From Desulfomicrobiaceae bacterium (GTDB lineage: Bacteria > Desulfobacterota > Desulfovibrionia > Desulfovibrionales > Desulfomicrobiaceae): a stretch of DNA of 6,063 bases. A program made the translations under genes and the position numbers. Positions 1 to 6,063 of the stretch are shown here, piece after piece. The stretch is from contig DPEO01000090.1 of NCBI GenBank assembly GCA_003530935.1, forward strand, positions 3,777 to 9,839. The letters are read 5' to 3'. The notes beneath the pieces are model-generated. The model saw only the letters and a list, made by a program, of their open reading frames with translations, did not search any database and was not told the origin of the DNA. Position 1 is the first letter of the stretch. Each line of letters starts with the position of its first letter.

Positions 1-1414
1 CAAAAGCCCCCAGAAACGGTATGGAAAACACGGCGAGCACCGTGGCTGCCGCCTTTTGTCGCAAAAGCGGGCTCTTCCAGCCCTGCCACACCTGGCGCAG
101 CATGGCGATGCAGCCGAAACTCCAGAAGGTGAGCCACACACAGAGGAAGAAAAAGGCCGGAAACTGCGGAGTGGAGATGCCAATCACAACCATGCACATG
201 CCGGTGATGGCGAGCCCCGGCAGCGTCCAGGCGCTGTTGGTGCGAAAATAGGCCCCGGCCAGCTCCTTTTCCAAGGCGTGCTGCAGGGCGGTGCGGGCCG
301 CGCGCATCACCCGGTGGTCCGAGCCATCGAGGCGTACATGGCGACGGCCGCGGGCCGACAGCGCTTCCCACAGGGCGGCTTCTCCGGGGGGAAGCGCGGG
401 GGGGACGGCGGGGGGCGTGAGCTTGATGCTGCGGGAAGAGGATCCGGTATCCTTAATGCAGAGCAGGCCGCGTACCGCGAGGTTGACGATTGCCGCAGTC
501 ATGGCGGTGGTGTCGAAGCCCAGATGAAAGAGCATGCGCACCATGGCTGGCGAGAACCCTTTGGGCGGATCGAAGCGCGGGATGATGACTCCTGGCGCGG
601 GGTCCCTGCCCACCCGTATCCAGGCAAAAACGTAGTATCCCAAGGCAAGTACGAGGCCGAGGCCCGCGGCTGTTGCTGTGGGGGAGGACAGGGCCTGCGG
701 CGCCACGAGAAAGCGCCCCAGGTCATCGAGGGACGTGGGAGCGTCGTCGGATGGGGTGACCCAACCTTTGGGCCAGGTGACCACGATGGTCAGTCCTTCT
801 CCTGGAGCATACGGCCGGGTGCTGGCAAAAAAGATGCGGGACTCGCCGCTGGGCAGGTCGAAGCCGGCGGTGCTGCCTTGAGGACCTTCATGGGCGCGGC
901 CGGCGAAGCTCGTGGCGCCGGGCGGGAGTTGTACGGCGCCGGTGACCTGGTCCATGGGCAGACGCCAGCCATTGCCATTGACGTTCCAGTAGAGTTCGTC
1001 GTGTTCGGCAAAGAATCCCAATTGGCGGGTGGTCCGGTAGGCGATGGTGTACACATACTGGCCCGGGGCAAGGAAGACGTCTTTGGCGCCGATGAAGATG
1101 GCGACGCCGTTTTGCCGGCGCTCCACGTGGTAGGGCTCGGGATGGCCGTCGCGCAGCACGCGGATGAGTGCAAAGCCCACTTCCATGGTGCGGCCATGGG
1201 AGTCGGTGTAGCGGGTGGGAAACTCCCGCACGATGCCCCGGCGGATGGTTTCCCCCGTGGCTTGGACGGCGATAGTCTCTTCCACCGTGAGACTGGCGTC
1301 CGGATGCACGGTGATTTCCGCGTGGAAATGGAGCACCCGTTCTTGGGCGGCTGTAGCCGTCTGGGCGCAGGCGCTCCAGACCATGAGGAGGATGAGGGTG
1401 ACCAGACGGTTCAT
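1..1414 (-). CDS. DUF2207 family membrane protein, 3' end cut off by window edge
   Basis: The frame is open from an ATG at 1414 to the left edge, giving 471 visible residues and no stop. Residues 1-23 look like a signal peptide: Asn-Arg, then a hydrophobic stretch and an Ala-rich end before QER. Residues 24-240 form a non-cytoplasmic beta-rich domain (HAEITVHPDASLTVEETI near the start, LYWNVNGNGW at 141-150), typical of DUF2207. A membrane helix at about 246-265 is followed by the family hallmark RVGRDP (267-272) and PRFDPPKGFSPAMVR. A Pro-rich linker lies at 331-344, then more helices at about 397-414, 418-440 and from 454 to the edge. Family members usually run to roughly 550-650 residues, so part of the C-terminus is missing. 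The ATG overlaps the lemA stop (ATGA), and no Shine-Dalgarno is visible before it, so translation is probably coupled to lemA. The biochemical function is unknown; the pairing with lemA is common. Family call confident, role not assignable. Confidence 0.88.
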   Translation of the reverse strand, partial: MNRLVTLILLMVWSACAQTATAAQERVLHFHAEITVHPDASLTVEETIAVQATGETIRRGIVREFPTRYTDSHGRTMEVGFALIRVLRDGHPEPYHVERRQNGVAIFIGAKDVFLAPGQYVYTIAYRTTRQLGFFAEHDELYWNVNGNGWRLPMDQVTGAVQLPPGATSFAGRAHEGPQGSTAGFDLPSGESRIFFASTRPYAPGEGLTIVVTWPKGWVTPSDDAPTSLDDLGRFLVAPQALSSPTATAAGLGLVLALGYYVFAWIRVGRDPAPGVIIPRFDPPKGFSPAMVRMLFHLGFDTTAMTAAIVNLAVRGLLCIKDTGSSSRSIKLTPPAVPPALPPGEAALWEALSARGRRHVRLDGSDHRVMRAARTALQHALEKELAGAYFRTNSAWTLPGLAITGMCMVVIGISTPQFPAFFFLCVWLTFWSFGCIAMLRQVWQGWKSPLLRQKAAATVLAVFSIPFLGAF

Positions 1415-1971
1415 GACCCAAAACGCACGTGGGGCGCGTTGCGGTCCGCCGGGTCTTCCAGCTCGAAAAACGGAGCCTTGGTAAAGCCGAAGCGGCCGGC
1501 CACCAGATTGGAAGGGAAAGACTCCACGGCGATGTTGAGGTCGCGCACCGCGCCGTTGTAGTAGCGCCGGGCCAGCTGGAGCTGTTCTTCGATTTCGCTC
1601 AAGGTCGTTTGCAAGCTGAGGAAGTTTTCGTTGGCCTTGAGTTGGGGGTAGTTTTCCGCCAAGGCGAAAAGTCGGCCCAGGGCTGCGGAGAGCAGCGTTT
1701 GTGTTTGCGCCGCTTCTTCCACCGTGCCGGCGGCCACAGCCTGATTGCGCAGCCGCACCACTTCGGCCAGGGTCTTTTGCTCATGTCCGGCGTAGGCCTC
1801 CACCGTGGCCACGATATTGGGGATGAGATCCGCCCGCCGCTTGAGCTGGACTTCCACCCCGCTCCAGGCCTCATCCACGATGTTTCGGCGGCGCACCAGA
1901 CCGTTGTAGATGGCAATGGCCCAGAGTGTGAGTCCCAGGCCGAGGGCGGCTAAAAGCACGAGCGGGAGCAT
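1411..1971 (-). CDS. lemA: LemA family membrane protein
   Basis: A 186-residue protein of normal LemA length. One N-terminal membrane helix (about residues 2-20) is followed by the LemA core: YNGLVRRRN (22-30), VDEAWS (32-37), VQLKRRADLIPN (41-52), ENYPQLKANENF (106-117) and RRYYNGAVRDLN (135-146). These are the conserved parts of the helical bundle seen in the family. By family topology the helical domain follows a short N-terminal end that is probably outside or periplasmic. The start at 1971 is chosen because AAGGAGG (1976-1982) sits 4 bases upstream and the membrane helix begins at once. The same frame stays open to 2151, but that part is Cys-rich and unlike LemA. The molecular function is not known; LemA proteins are often encoded next to DUF2207 or HtpX-type membrane proteins. 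The DUF2207 gene follows with a 4-base overlap, implying one transcript and possibly a complex. Confidence 0.93.
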   Translation of the reverse strand: MLPLVLLAALGLGLTLWAIAIYNGLVRRRNIVDEAWSGVEVQLKRRADLIPNIVATVEAYAGHEQKTLAEVVRLRNQAVAAGTVEEAAQTQTLLSAALGRLFALAENYPQLKANENFLSLQTTLSEIEEQLQLARRYYNGAVRDLNIAVESFPSNLVAGRFGFTKAPFFELEDPADRNAPHVRFGS

Positions 1972-1975
1972 ACAT

Positions 1976-1982
1976 CCTCCTT
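1976..1982 (-). promoter_or_regulatory. lemA ribosome binding site
   Basis: AAGGAGG reads on the minus strand 4 bases before the ATG at 1971. It decides the lemA start against the longer open frame beginning at 2151. Confidence 0.85.
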
Positions 1983-2168
1983 GGGTATCTGCAGGTAAAT
2001 TCTTGTTTGGCTGTAGACAATGCCCCGCCCGCCCGCAAGGACACAATGCGGTTTTTGGGGAAGTACACATGCCAGCACAGCAGGGGCGGTTTTCGCATCC
2101 CCTTGGCGCGCCATTGCCCGCGCAGGCAAAGGTCGCTATGGGTGAGCGCACTCTCGCGCACTTTTTTC

Positions 2169-2174
2169 AAGGAG
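2169..2174 (+). promoter_or_regulatory. gpmA ribosome binding site
   Basis: AAGGAG lies 6 bases before the ATG at 2181. It fixes the gpmA start although the frame is open upstream to 2007, where the translation has no resemblance to the family. Confidence 0.85.
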
Positions 2175-2180
2175 TTTCTC

Positions 2181-2936
2181 ATGCACACCATCGTTTTTGT
2201 CCGCCATGGCGAGTCCACGTGGAACAAGGAAAACCGGTTTACGGGCTGGACGGATGTGGACCTCACGGAAAAGGGCATGGCCGAGGCCCGGGAGGCGGGC
2301 CGCATGCTCAAGGCCGAAGGGTTTGTGTTCGACCGCGCCTTCACCTCGGTGCTCAAGCGCGCCAACAAGACCCTCAACCTCATCCTGGAGGAGCTCGATC
2401 TCTTGTGGCTGCCGGTGGAGCACTCCTGGCGCCTCAACGAGCGCCACTACGGCGGTCTGCAAGGCCTCAACAAGGCGGAGATGGCGGCCCAATATGGTGA
2501 CGAGCAGGTGCTCATCTGGCGGCGTTCCTACGATGTGCGTCCCCCGGCCCTGGCCGAAGACGACGAGCGCCTCACCTCCATGATGGCGGACCCGCGGTAT
2601 GCGGCGCTGCCCAAGGCGGATTTCCCGCGTACCGAATGTCTCAAGGATACCGTGGCCCGGGTGGTGCCGTACTGGCAGACGGTCATCGTGCCGCGGATTT
2701 TGGCGGGCGAGCGCTTGCTGGTGGCCGCCCACGGCAACAGCCTGCGCGCACTCATCAAATACCTGGACGGCGTCTCGGACGAAGACATCGTGCGCCTCAA
2801 CATTCCTACCGGCCAGCCGCTGGTCTACGAGCTCGACGAGAGCTGCCGCCCCATCCGCAGCCGCTATCTGGCCGACGAGGAGACCATCCGCGCCGCCCAG
2901 GCCGCGGTGGCCGCCCAAGGCAAGGCCGCCAAGTAG
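2181..2936 (+). CDS. gpmA: 2,3-bisphosphoglycerate-dependent phosphoglycerate mutase
   Basis: This cytosolic glycolytic and gluconeogenic enzyme interconverts 3-phosphoglycerate and 2-phosphoglycerate through a phosphohistidine. The 251-residue length matches bacterial dPGM (about 250). The histidine-phosphatase signature RHGES is at 8-12, with His9 as the phosphorylated nucleophile. NKENRFTGWTDVDLTEKG follows from 15, which is diagnostic for dPGM rather than a general phosphatase. Arg60, Glu87 in the LNERHYGGLQGLNK block (85-98), the RRSYDVRPP block (114-122), and His184 in AHGNSLRALIKYL are all present, so the active site looks complete. LNIPTGQPLVYELD near the C-terminus is also conserved. 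A good AAGGAG supports the start at 2181. The gene stands alone: divergent from lemA, convergent with the ydbL end, and followed by a strong terminator. Its neighbours suggest no special role beyond central carbon metabolism. An alternative phosphatase function is unlikely given the length and full set of dPGM blocks. Confidence 0.98.
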   Translation: MHTIVFVRHGESTWNKENRFTGWTDVDLTEKGMAEAREAGRMLKAEGFVFDRAFTSVLKRANKTLNLILEELDLLWLPVEHSWRLNERHYGGLQGLNKAEMAAQYGDEQVLIWRRSYDVRPPALAEDDERLTSMMADPRYAALPKADFPRTECLKDTVARVVPYWQTVIVPRILAGERLLVAAHGNSLRALIKYLDGVSDEDIVRLNIPTGQPLVYELDESCRPIRSRYLADEETIRAAQAAVAAQGKAAK

Positions 2937-2970
2937 CGGGCCGGACTGCCGCTGCCGGACGTCCTCGCCT

Positions 2971-2999
2971 CCTGGGCCGTGCTCTTTGGGCGGCCCGGG
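2971..2999 (+). repeat. GC-rich inverted repeat between gpmA stop and main terminator
   Basis: CCTGGGCCG (2971-2979) can pair with CGGCCCGGG (2991-2999) over 9 base pairs including one G-U, with an 11-base loop. There is no T-run directly after it, so it is not a classic terminator by itself. It abuts the next hairpin (3001-3049) and could stabilise the gpmA mRNA end or simply be chance in GC-rich DNA. Confidence 0.4.
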
Positions 3000-3000
3000 T

Positions 3001-3049
3001 ATACCACGCAAAACGCCCTGGATCTCCACCAGGGCGTTTTTCGTGGTAT
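3001..3049. terminator. bidirectional rho-independent terminator between gpmA and ydbL
   Basis: Arms 3001-3021 and 3029-3049 are complementary at 20 of 21 positions around a 7-base loop. The GC core is ACGCCCTGG paired with CCAGGGCGT. On the plus strand the core is followed by TTTTT (3037-3041), the U-tract for gpmA. On the minus strand it is followed by TTTT (complement of 3009-3012), serving the ydbH-ynbE-ydbL operon. Placement between two convergent stop codons (2936 and 3065) fits a shared terminator. Confidence 0.88.
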
Positions 3050-3064
3050 GCAGCCAAGGGGGGG

Positions 3065-3433
3065 TTACTTTCTTTTCCACTTGCCCCCTGGGTCCTGAAT
3101 CCAGAATCCGGTGGGCTCGCGTTCCGCGATTTGGGCTGCCCTGGCCTGGCCGACGAACTCGGGCGTCGTTCCCTGCCGGGCGGCGATGGCCTGATATACC
3201 GTCATGCGGTCGGTATTTTCCGCCTGAACCACGTCGGCGTGGGGCTTTTGCGGACTCAGAAATTCCAAGAATCCTTTGTTGTTTTCTCCTACCAGCCCTT
3301 GAGCCTTGAGCTGGGTGATCACGGGAAGCCTCGCCTTCATACGCTCTTTGATGCTGTCGGCCAGGGCGCTCTGGGCAAGGGCGAGAAGCACGAGGACAAC
3401 GATGGGCGCAATGGCATGTTGGAAAACGCGCAT
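3065..3433 (-). CDS. ydbL: YdbL-like DUF1318 periplasmic protein
   Basis: A 122-residue secreted protein. Residues 1-25 form a signal peptide: Arg2, hydrophobic IVVLVLLALA, and a SALA cleavage end before Asp26. The mature part of about 97 residues carries the DUF1318 pattern: QGLVGENNKGFLEFL (45-59), AENTDRMTVYQAIAARQGTTPEFVGQ (71-96) and a C-terminal GFWIQDPGGKWKRK (109-122). The last resembles the GxWVxxxxGxWxxK ending common in YdbL. The frame is open to 3595, but the ATG at 3433 has AGGAG (3440-3444) 6 bases upstream and begins the signal peptide. That AGGAG starts directly after the ynbE stop, so the two genes are 11 bases apart and cotranscribed. In E. coli, YdbL is encoded with YdbH and YnbE and has been linked to controlling YnbE multimer formation; the same role here is inferred. 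It is somewhat longer than the E. coli protein. Confidence 0.88.
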   Translation of the reverse strand: MRVFQHAIAPIVVLVLLALAQSALADSIKERMKARLPVITQLKAQGLVGENNKGFLEFLSPQKPHADVVQAENTDRMTVYQAIAARQGTTPEFVGQARAAQIAEREPTGFWIQDPGGKWKRK

Positions 3434-3444
3434 GGGATACTCCT

Positions 3445-3645
3445 TTATTGGGTGGGGGCGAGTTCTTCTTGGGCCTTGTCGATGTCGCTGAAGAAGTCTT
3501 CCAGGTCTTTTTGGACCCGGACATTGACGTCGATAGTGATGTGGATGGGTTTGACTTCCACCGGTGCCACCTGCACTTGATGCCGGGTGCTGCATGCCCC
3601 TTGCAGGGTGAGCAGCGCCATGAGAGCCAGGGGGAGAAATCGCAC
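3445..3645 (-). CDS. ynbE: YnbE-like small outer-membrane lipoprotein
   Basis: A 66-residue protein starting at GTG 3645. The start is chosen because GGAGG lies 5 bases upstream and the product begins with Arg2, a hydrophobic run and Cys18, as in a lipoprotein signal. The lipobox (LQGAC) is unusual, with Gln rather than Leu at -3. After the Cys comes a polar stretch, then a strictly alternating beta segment at 34-45 (I-H-I-T-I-D-V-N-V-R-V-Q), then a charged, probably helical tail (KDLEDFFSDIDKAQEELAPTQ split at 46-66). This architecture matches YnbE, in which the short beta segment stacks with YdbH and other YnbE copies to bridge to the outer membrane. The gene starts one base after the ydbH stop and is followed by ydbL after 11 bases. 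Assignment rests on size, lipoprotein signal, beta segment and gene order; the identity is likely, and exact function is inferred from E. coli. Confidence 0.83.
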   Translation of the reverse strand: MRFLPLALMALLTLQGACSTRHQVQVAPVEVKPIHITIDVNVRVQKDLEDFFSDIDKAQEELAPTQ

Positions 3646-3646
3646 G

Positions 3647-6063
3647 TCAACCTCCGCTGTGGATACGTTTGATGAGTCGTTTGTAGTGCAAGAGCTGGTC
3701 AAGGGGAAGCCGGAAATTGACATCCAGCCGAATGCCTTGAAAGTTTGATCCTGGAGAACTGGCGGAAACCCGGGCAAAACCGCCGATATCGCGGTCATAG
3801 ACAAAAGGCAGCGGCGTGGCGGGCTTGCCGTCGAGCTGCAGGGACACCACAAGTTCGCGGCCTTCGGTGTTCATGGTCACTGTAGCCCATTGGTAGATGA
3901 AGTTTTTGAGCGCCTCGGCGGCCAGGTCCACTTGGCCGAATTGCGGTGTGTCGGGCGGTATGCCTACGGTGAGCATGCCTCCGGCGTCCACCTGGAGCAC
4001 CCCGTTTTCCCCGGGGGTGGAGTAGAGAAAACCATTGTCGAAGGAGAGCGCCCCGCGCGTCCAGTGTACCGGAATGCGCCCATTGGCGGTGCCGTCGCCG
4101 CGCACCTGAGGCATACCGAGTTGCGCCAAGGCCTGAGCCAGGCGCACCCGGTCGCAGTAGAGCTCCACGGTGTAGTCTTCCACGTCGGGGTTGATGCGGA
4201 AGGATTGGGTGCCCACGCGGCCTTGGGCCCAGCGGAAATCACAGCGCTCCACGAAAAGGCTCTGGGGGCCTTCCACCTGGAAGTGGATTTCGCCGGCTTC
4301 GAGCTCCACAGAGCCCAGCTGCAGGCGCTGGAAGGAAAAGCGTTGTCGGGGCATGGAACGCACGGTGGCGAGGTCGGCGAAGGCCAGGTCAAGGGTGCCG
4401 TTTTCCAGGGCCATCTTGGCCGTTTCGTGACGCAGCGTGCATTGGGCAACGGCAAGGCGCGCCGGAATTCTGGGCTGCCCGGAGCCAAGCTGGAGGGCGG
4501 CGGAGGCGTTCAGCCGCGCGCTTCCGGAAAGCGAGGCCAAGGCGGGGAACACGCGTGCAAGCCTGCCGGGGAGCACCACCGTTTGGTCGACCTGGACGCG
4601 GAGTTGCGTTTGCTCGGGGGAAAAGAAGTCGAGGAAGCCGCGCAGGTCGGCGTGGATCCCCACCAGAGGGAGCTCTGCCCTGCCGCCAAGGTCAAAGCCC
4701 CGCGGTCCTTGGGTGATGCGGGCGGACAGCCGTGCGAGCGCATGTTTTTTCCACTGGACCTCCGCCTGTAGCGTGCCGGGGGCGGCGGCCGGCGTGGGCC
4801 AGGCTACGGGCAGGGTGAGGGAGAGCTTCGCGGTGGCGTCCTTGCTGCGGCCGCTACAGGCTGCGGAGAAGAGCGCCTCCACGCGTGGGCGCTCTCCCAG
4901 GCGAAAGGTGGCGTTGGCGGCAAGGTGCGTGGATCGCATTTGCGCGTCTCGGGAGCGGGCGAAAATTTTGCCGTCGGTGATGCGGACTTCGCCCTCCACC
5001 ACGCCGGAGGATTGAGGCGTGGCCATGGCGGTGATGCGCATCCCGGAGAGTTCAAGACTCGCGTTTGCCTGCACGAGATGCGCGGCGCCGAGCTCGAAAG
5101 CGGCGCGAAGGACCGCGCCGTGCGGGTCGAGGCGGGCGGTGAGGTGCATGCGGCTTGCTTCCAGGGCGAGGGCGGCGTCCCCAATGCGCAGCGTGGCGGC
5201 TGCAAGGGTCGCATTGGCGCCCATCTCCCAGCCGTGGGATGTGCGCATGCCGGCGGCCTGCCCCACGATGCGCAGCGGCTCGGTGGACACCGGCCCAGGG
5301 GCCACGTCCATGCTCCAGGCGCATTCCAGTGTCCCGGAATGTGGGGAAAAGCGCAGGCGCTCAAGTGTCACCGCCGCCATTACGGGTTCGCGCAGGCGAA
5401 AGGGCGTGGCACGGAAAAGGATCTCGTCCTGCCAGCGGAGATCCACGGAGGTGGCGCCTTCTTGAACGAAGCGCATGTCCCCGAGCACCCCTTGCGCCGA
5501 GGAGATGCTGCCGGTGGCCTGGATTTCAGGCCCGTTCTGTGGCGTCGTGGCGGCGCGAAGCTCGGCCTGGGCCGCGCCGCTGAGGGGGATTGTTGGCATT
5601 CCCGGGATACTCGCGGCGAGCGCCGCAAGGGACGCCTGAGGCAGGGCGGCGGTCACGCGCATTTCTGCGCGCGCGATGTCCGCATGCACTGCCAGATGCA
5701 GCGGTTGCCCTGCAGGCTCCAGGACTGTCGTGAGCCGTGCCACGCCATGGGCGTCCACGCTTCCGGAAACGCTTATGGGAATCCGGGTGGCGGCAGATTC
5801 GCGGCGGATTTCCACCGTCCCTTCCACCTGGATGGCGCCCACTTCGGGCACGAGGGCGGGTGCGGCAGAGCCCTCTGCTTCGGGGAGGGAAGTGCCCGGC
5901 ATACTCCAACCCGCTTCGCTTTCCTGGAGCACCAGGCGCAGTCCGGTGATGCGCGCCGCCTCAAGACGGCCGCGCAGACGGCCGCCGACGCTCCAGCTCA
6001 CCCCCGCTGTGGCGGCGCGAGGTCCATCGCCCAGGCAGAGCGCTTCCAGGCGCCCGCGCTCAC
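3647..6063 (-). CDS. ydbH: YdbH-like AsmA-family intermembrane lipid transport protein, 5' end outside window
   Basis: The frame is open from the right edge to TGA at 3647-3649, showing the C-terminal 804 residues. E. coli YdbH is about 880 residues, so roughly the first 75-100, including the membrane anchor, are probably missing. The protein is rich in short amphipathic beta repeats (for example LEAARITGLRLVLQ, TARLDPHGAVLRAAF), as expected of a repeating beta-groove protein lying across the periplasm. The C-terminal part carries the YdbH-type domain (dicarboxylate transport/YdbH family, PF11739): GDGTANGRIPVHWTRGALSF with GRIPVHW at visible residues 661-667, then FLYSTPGENGVLQVD, LAAEALKNFIYQWATVTMN and the ending IRLDVNFRLPLDQLLHYKR. 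By analogy to E. coli it moves phospholipid between inner and outer membranes, redundantly with TamB and YhdP. A GTG at 6001 exists, but the 20 codons before it are open and family length argues against it as the start. ynbE follows after one base. Confidence 0.88.
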   Translation of the reverse strand, partial: ERGRLEALCLGDGPRAATAGVSWSVGGRLRGRLEAARITGLRLVLQESEAGWSMPGTSLPEAEGSAAPALVPEVGAIQVEGTVEIRRESAATRIPISVSGSVDAHGVARLTTVLEPAGQPLHLAVHADIARAEMRVTAALPQASLAALAASIPGMPTIPLSGAAQAELRAATTPQNGPEIQATGSISSAQGVLGDMRFVQEGATSVDLRWQDEILFRATPFRLREPVMAAVTLERLRFSPHSGTLECAWSMDVAPGPVSTEPLRIVGQAAGMRTSHGWEMGANATLAAATLRIGDAALALEASRMHLTARLDPHGAVLRAAFELGAAHLVQANASLELSGMRITAMATPQSSGVVEGEVRITDGKIFARSRDAQMRSTHLAANATFRLGERPRVEALFSAACSGRSKDATAKLSLTLPVAWPTPAAAPGTLQAEVQWKKHALARLSARITQGPRGFDLGGRAELPLVGIHADLRGFLDFFSPEQTQLRVQVDQTVVLPGRLARVFPALASLSGSARLNASAALQLGSGQPRIPARLAVAQCTLRHETAKMALENGTLDLAFADLATVRSMPRQRFSFQRLQLGSVELEAGEIHFQVEGPQSLFVERCDFRWAQGRVGTQSFRINPDVEDYTVELYCDRVRLAQALAQLGMPQVRGDGTANGRIPVHWTRGALSFDNGFLYSTPGENGVLQVDAGGMLTVGIPPDTPQFGQVDLAAEALKNFIYQWATVTMNTEGRELVVSLQLDGKPATPLPFVYDRDIGGFARVSASSPGSNFQGIRLDVNFRLPLDQLLHYKRLIKRIHSGG
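3651..3655 (-). promoter_or_regulatory. ynbE ribosome binding site supporting a GTG start
   Basis: GGAGG on the minus strand lies inside the last codons of ydbH (before its TGA at 3647-3649) and 5 bases before GTG 3645. It supports the GTG start; the only in-frame ATG nearby (eight codons into the gene) would leave a signal peptide with no basic residue. Confidence 0.75.

Larger units (their letters stand above)
1972..2180. promoter_or_regulatory. divergent intergenic region between lemA and gpmA
   Basis: This 209-base stretch must hold the promoters for lemA (minus) and gpmA (plus). It is more AT-rich in patches than the flanking genes. A weak sigma70-like candidate for gpmA is TTGCCC (2114-2119), a 17-base spacer and TATGGG (2137-2142), matching the consensus at only part of its positions. 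For lemA I see only poor matches. The 8-mer GCGGTTTT occurs twice directly repeated (near 2048 and 2086), about 38 bases apart, which might be chance. No riboswitch, small gene or operator can be supported here. Confidence 0.4.

Noticed and set aside
1367..1369. Cys16 of the DUF2207 protein as a lipoprotein site
   Set aside because: The residues before it (V-W-S-A-C) put Trp at -3, a poor lipobox, and an ordinary signal-peptidase end (Ala-rich, about residue 23) follows.
56..1561. A 501-codon open frame on the plus strand
   Set aside because: It lies antisense to DUF2207 and lemA, which have clear family motifs, and its translation is Gly/His/Arg-rich with no recognisable domain. Long antisense frames are common in GC-rich genes.
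1972..2151. An N-terminal extension of lemA by 60 codons
   Set aside because: It is Cys- and Pro-rich, precedes the membrane helix, and bypasses an excellent Shine-Dalgarno at 1976-1982.
2007..2180. An N-terminal extension of gpmA by 58 codons
   Set aside because: The extension is unlike any phosphoglycerate mutase, and AAGGAG before 2181 gives a protein of standard length starting just before the RHGE motif.
2136..3650. A 504-codon open frame on the minus strand
   Set aside because: It runs antisense through all of gpmA, across the terminator and over ydbL/ynbE in another frame. No domain-like pattern or good start site.
3890..4771. A 293-codon open frame on the plus strand
   Set aside because: Antisense shadow of ydbH; the translation is low in recognisable structure and rich in Gly, His and Ala.
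5999..6001. GTG as the true start of ydbH
   Set aside because: The frame continues open to the window edge, the residues after it have no signal anchor, and the family is longer than the 784 residues this start would give.

Overview
This GC-rich window contains six genes, all housekeeping or cell-envelope, with no mobile element, CRISPR array, tRNA or rRNA that I can see. The organism is a diderm (Gram-negative) bacterium, because one operon encodes a YdbH-type intermembrane lipid transport bridge with its outer-membrane lipoprotein partner. Gene style and the form of the phosphoglycerate mutase suggest a proteobacterium or Desulfobacterota (Desulfovibrio-like). That placement is an impression, not a demonstrated result.

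Layout. Positions 1-1971 on the minus strand hold lemA followed by a DUF2207 membrane protein, joined by a 4-base ATGA overlap; the DUF2207 gene runs off the left edge. A 209-base divergent intergenic region (1972-2180) separates lemA from gpmA on the plus strand (2181-2936), which encodes the glycolytic 2,3-bisphosphoglycerate-dependent phosphoglycerate mutase. After gpmA comes a 128-base convergent spacer with a strong, apparently bidirectional terminator hairpin. From 3065 to the right edge, the minus strand carries a compact three-gene operon in the order ydbH (5' end outside the window), ynbE, ydbL.

How the genes work together. YdbH is a large AsmA-like protein expected to form a hydrophobic groove across the periplasm. 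YnbE is a small lipoprotein expected to extend that groove to the outer membrane. YdbL is a small secreted partner that in E. coli is linked to controlling YnbE assembly. The gene order matches the E. coli operon. A notable detail is that the single amphipathic beta segment of YnbE resembles the last beta strand of YdbH (the I-x-[LI]-D-V-N-x-R pattern), which fits strand-by-strand stacking. LemA and DUF2207 form a second, functionally obscure membrane pair. gpmA appears to be a stand-alone metabolic gene between the two envelope operons.
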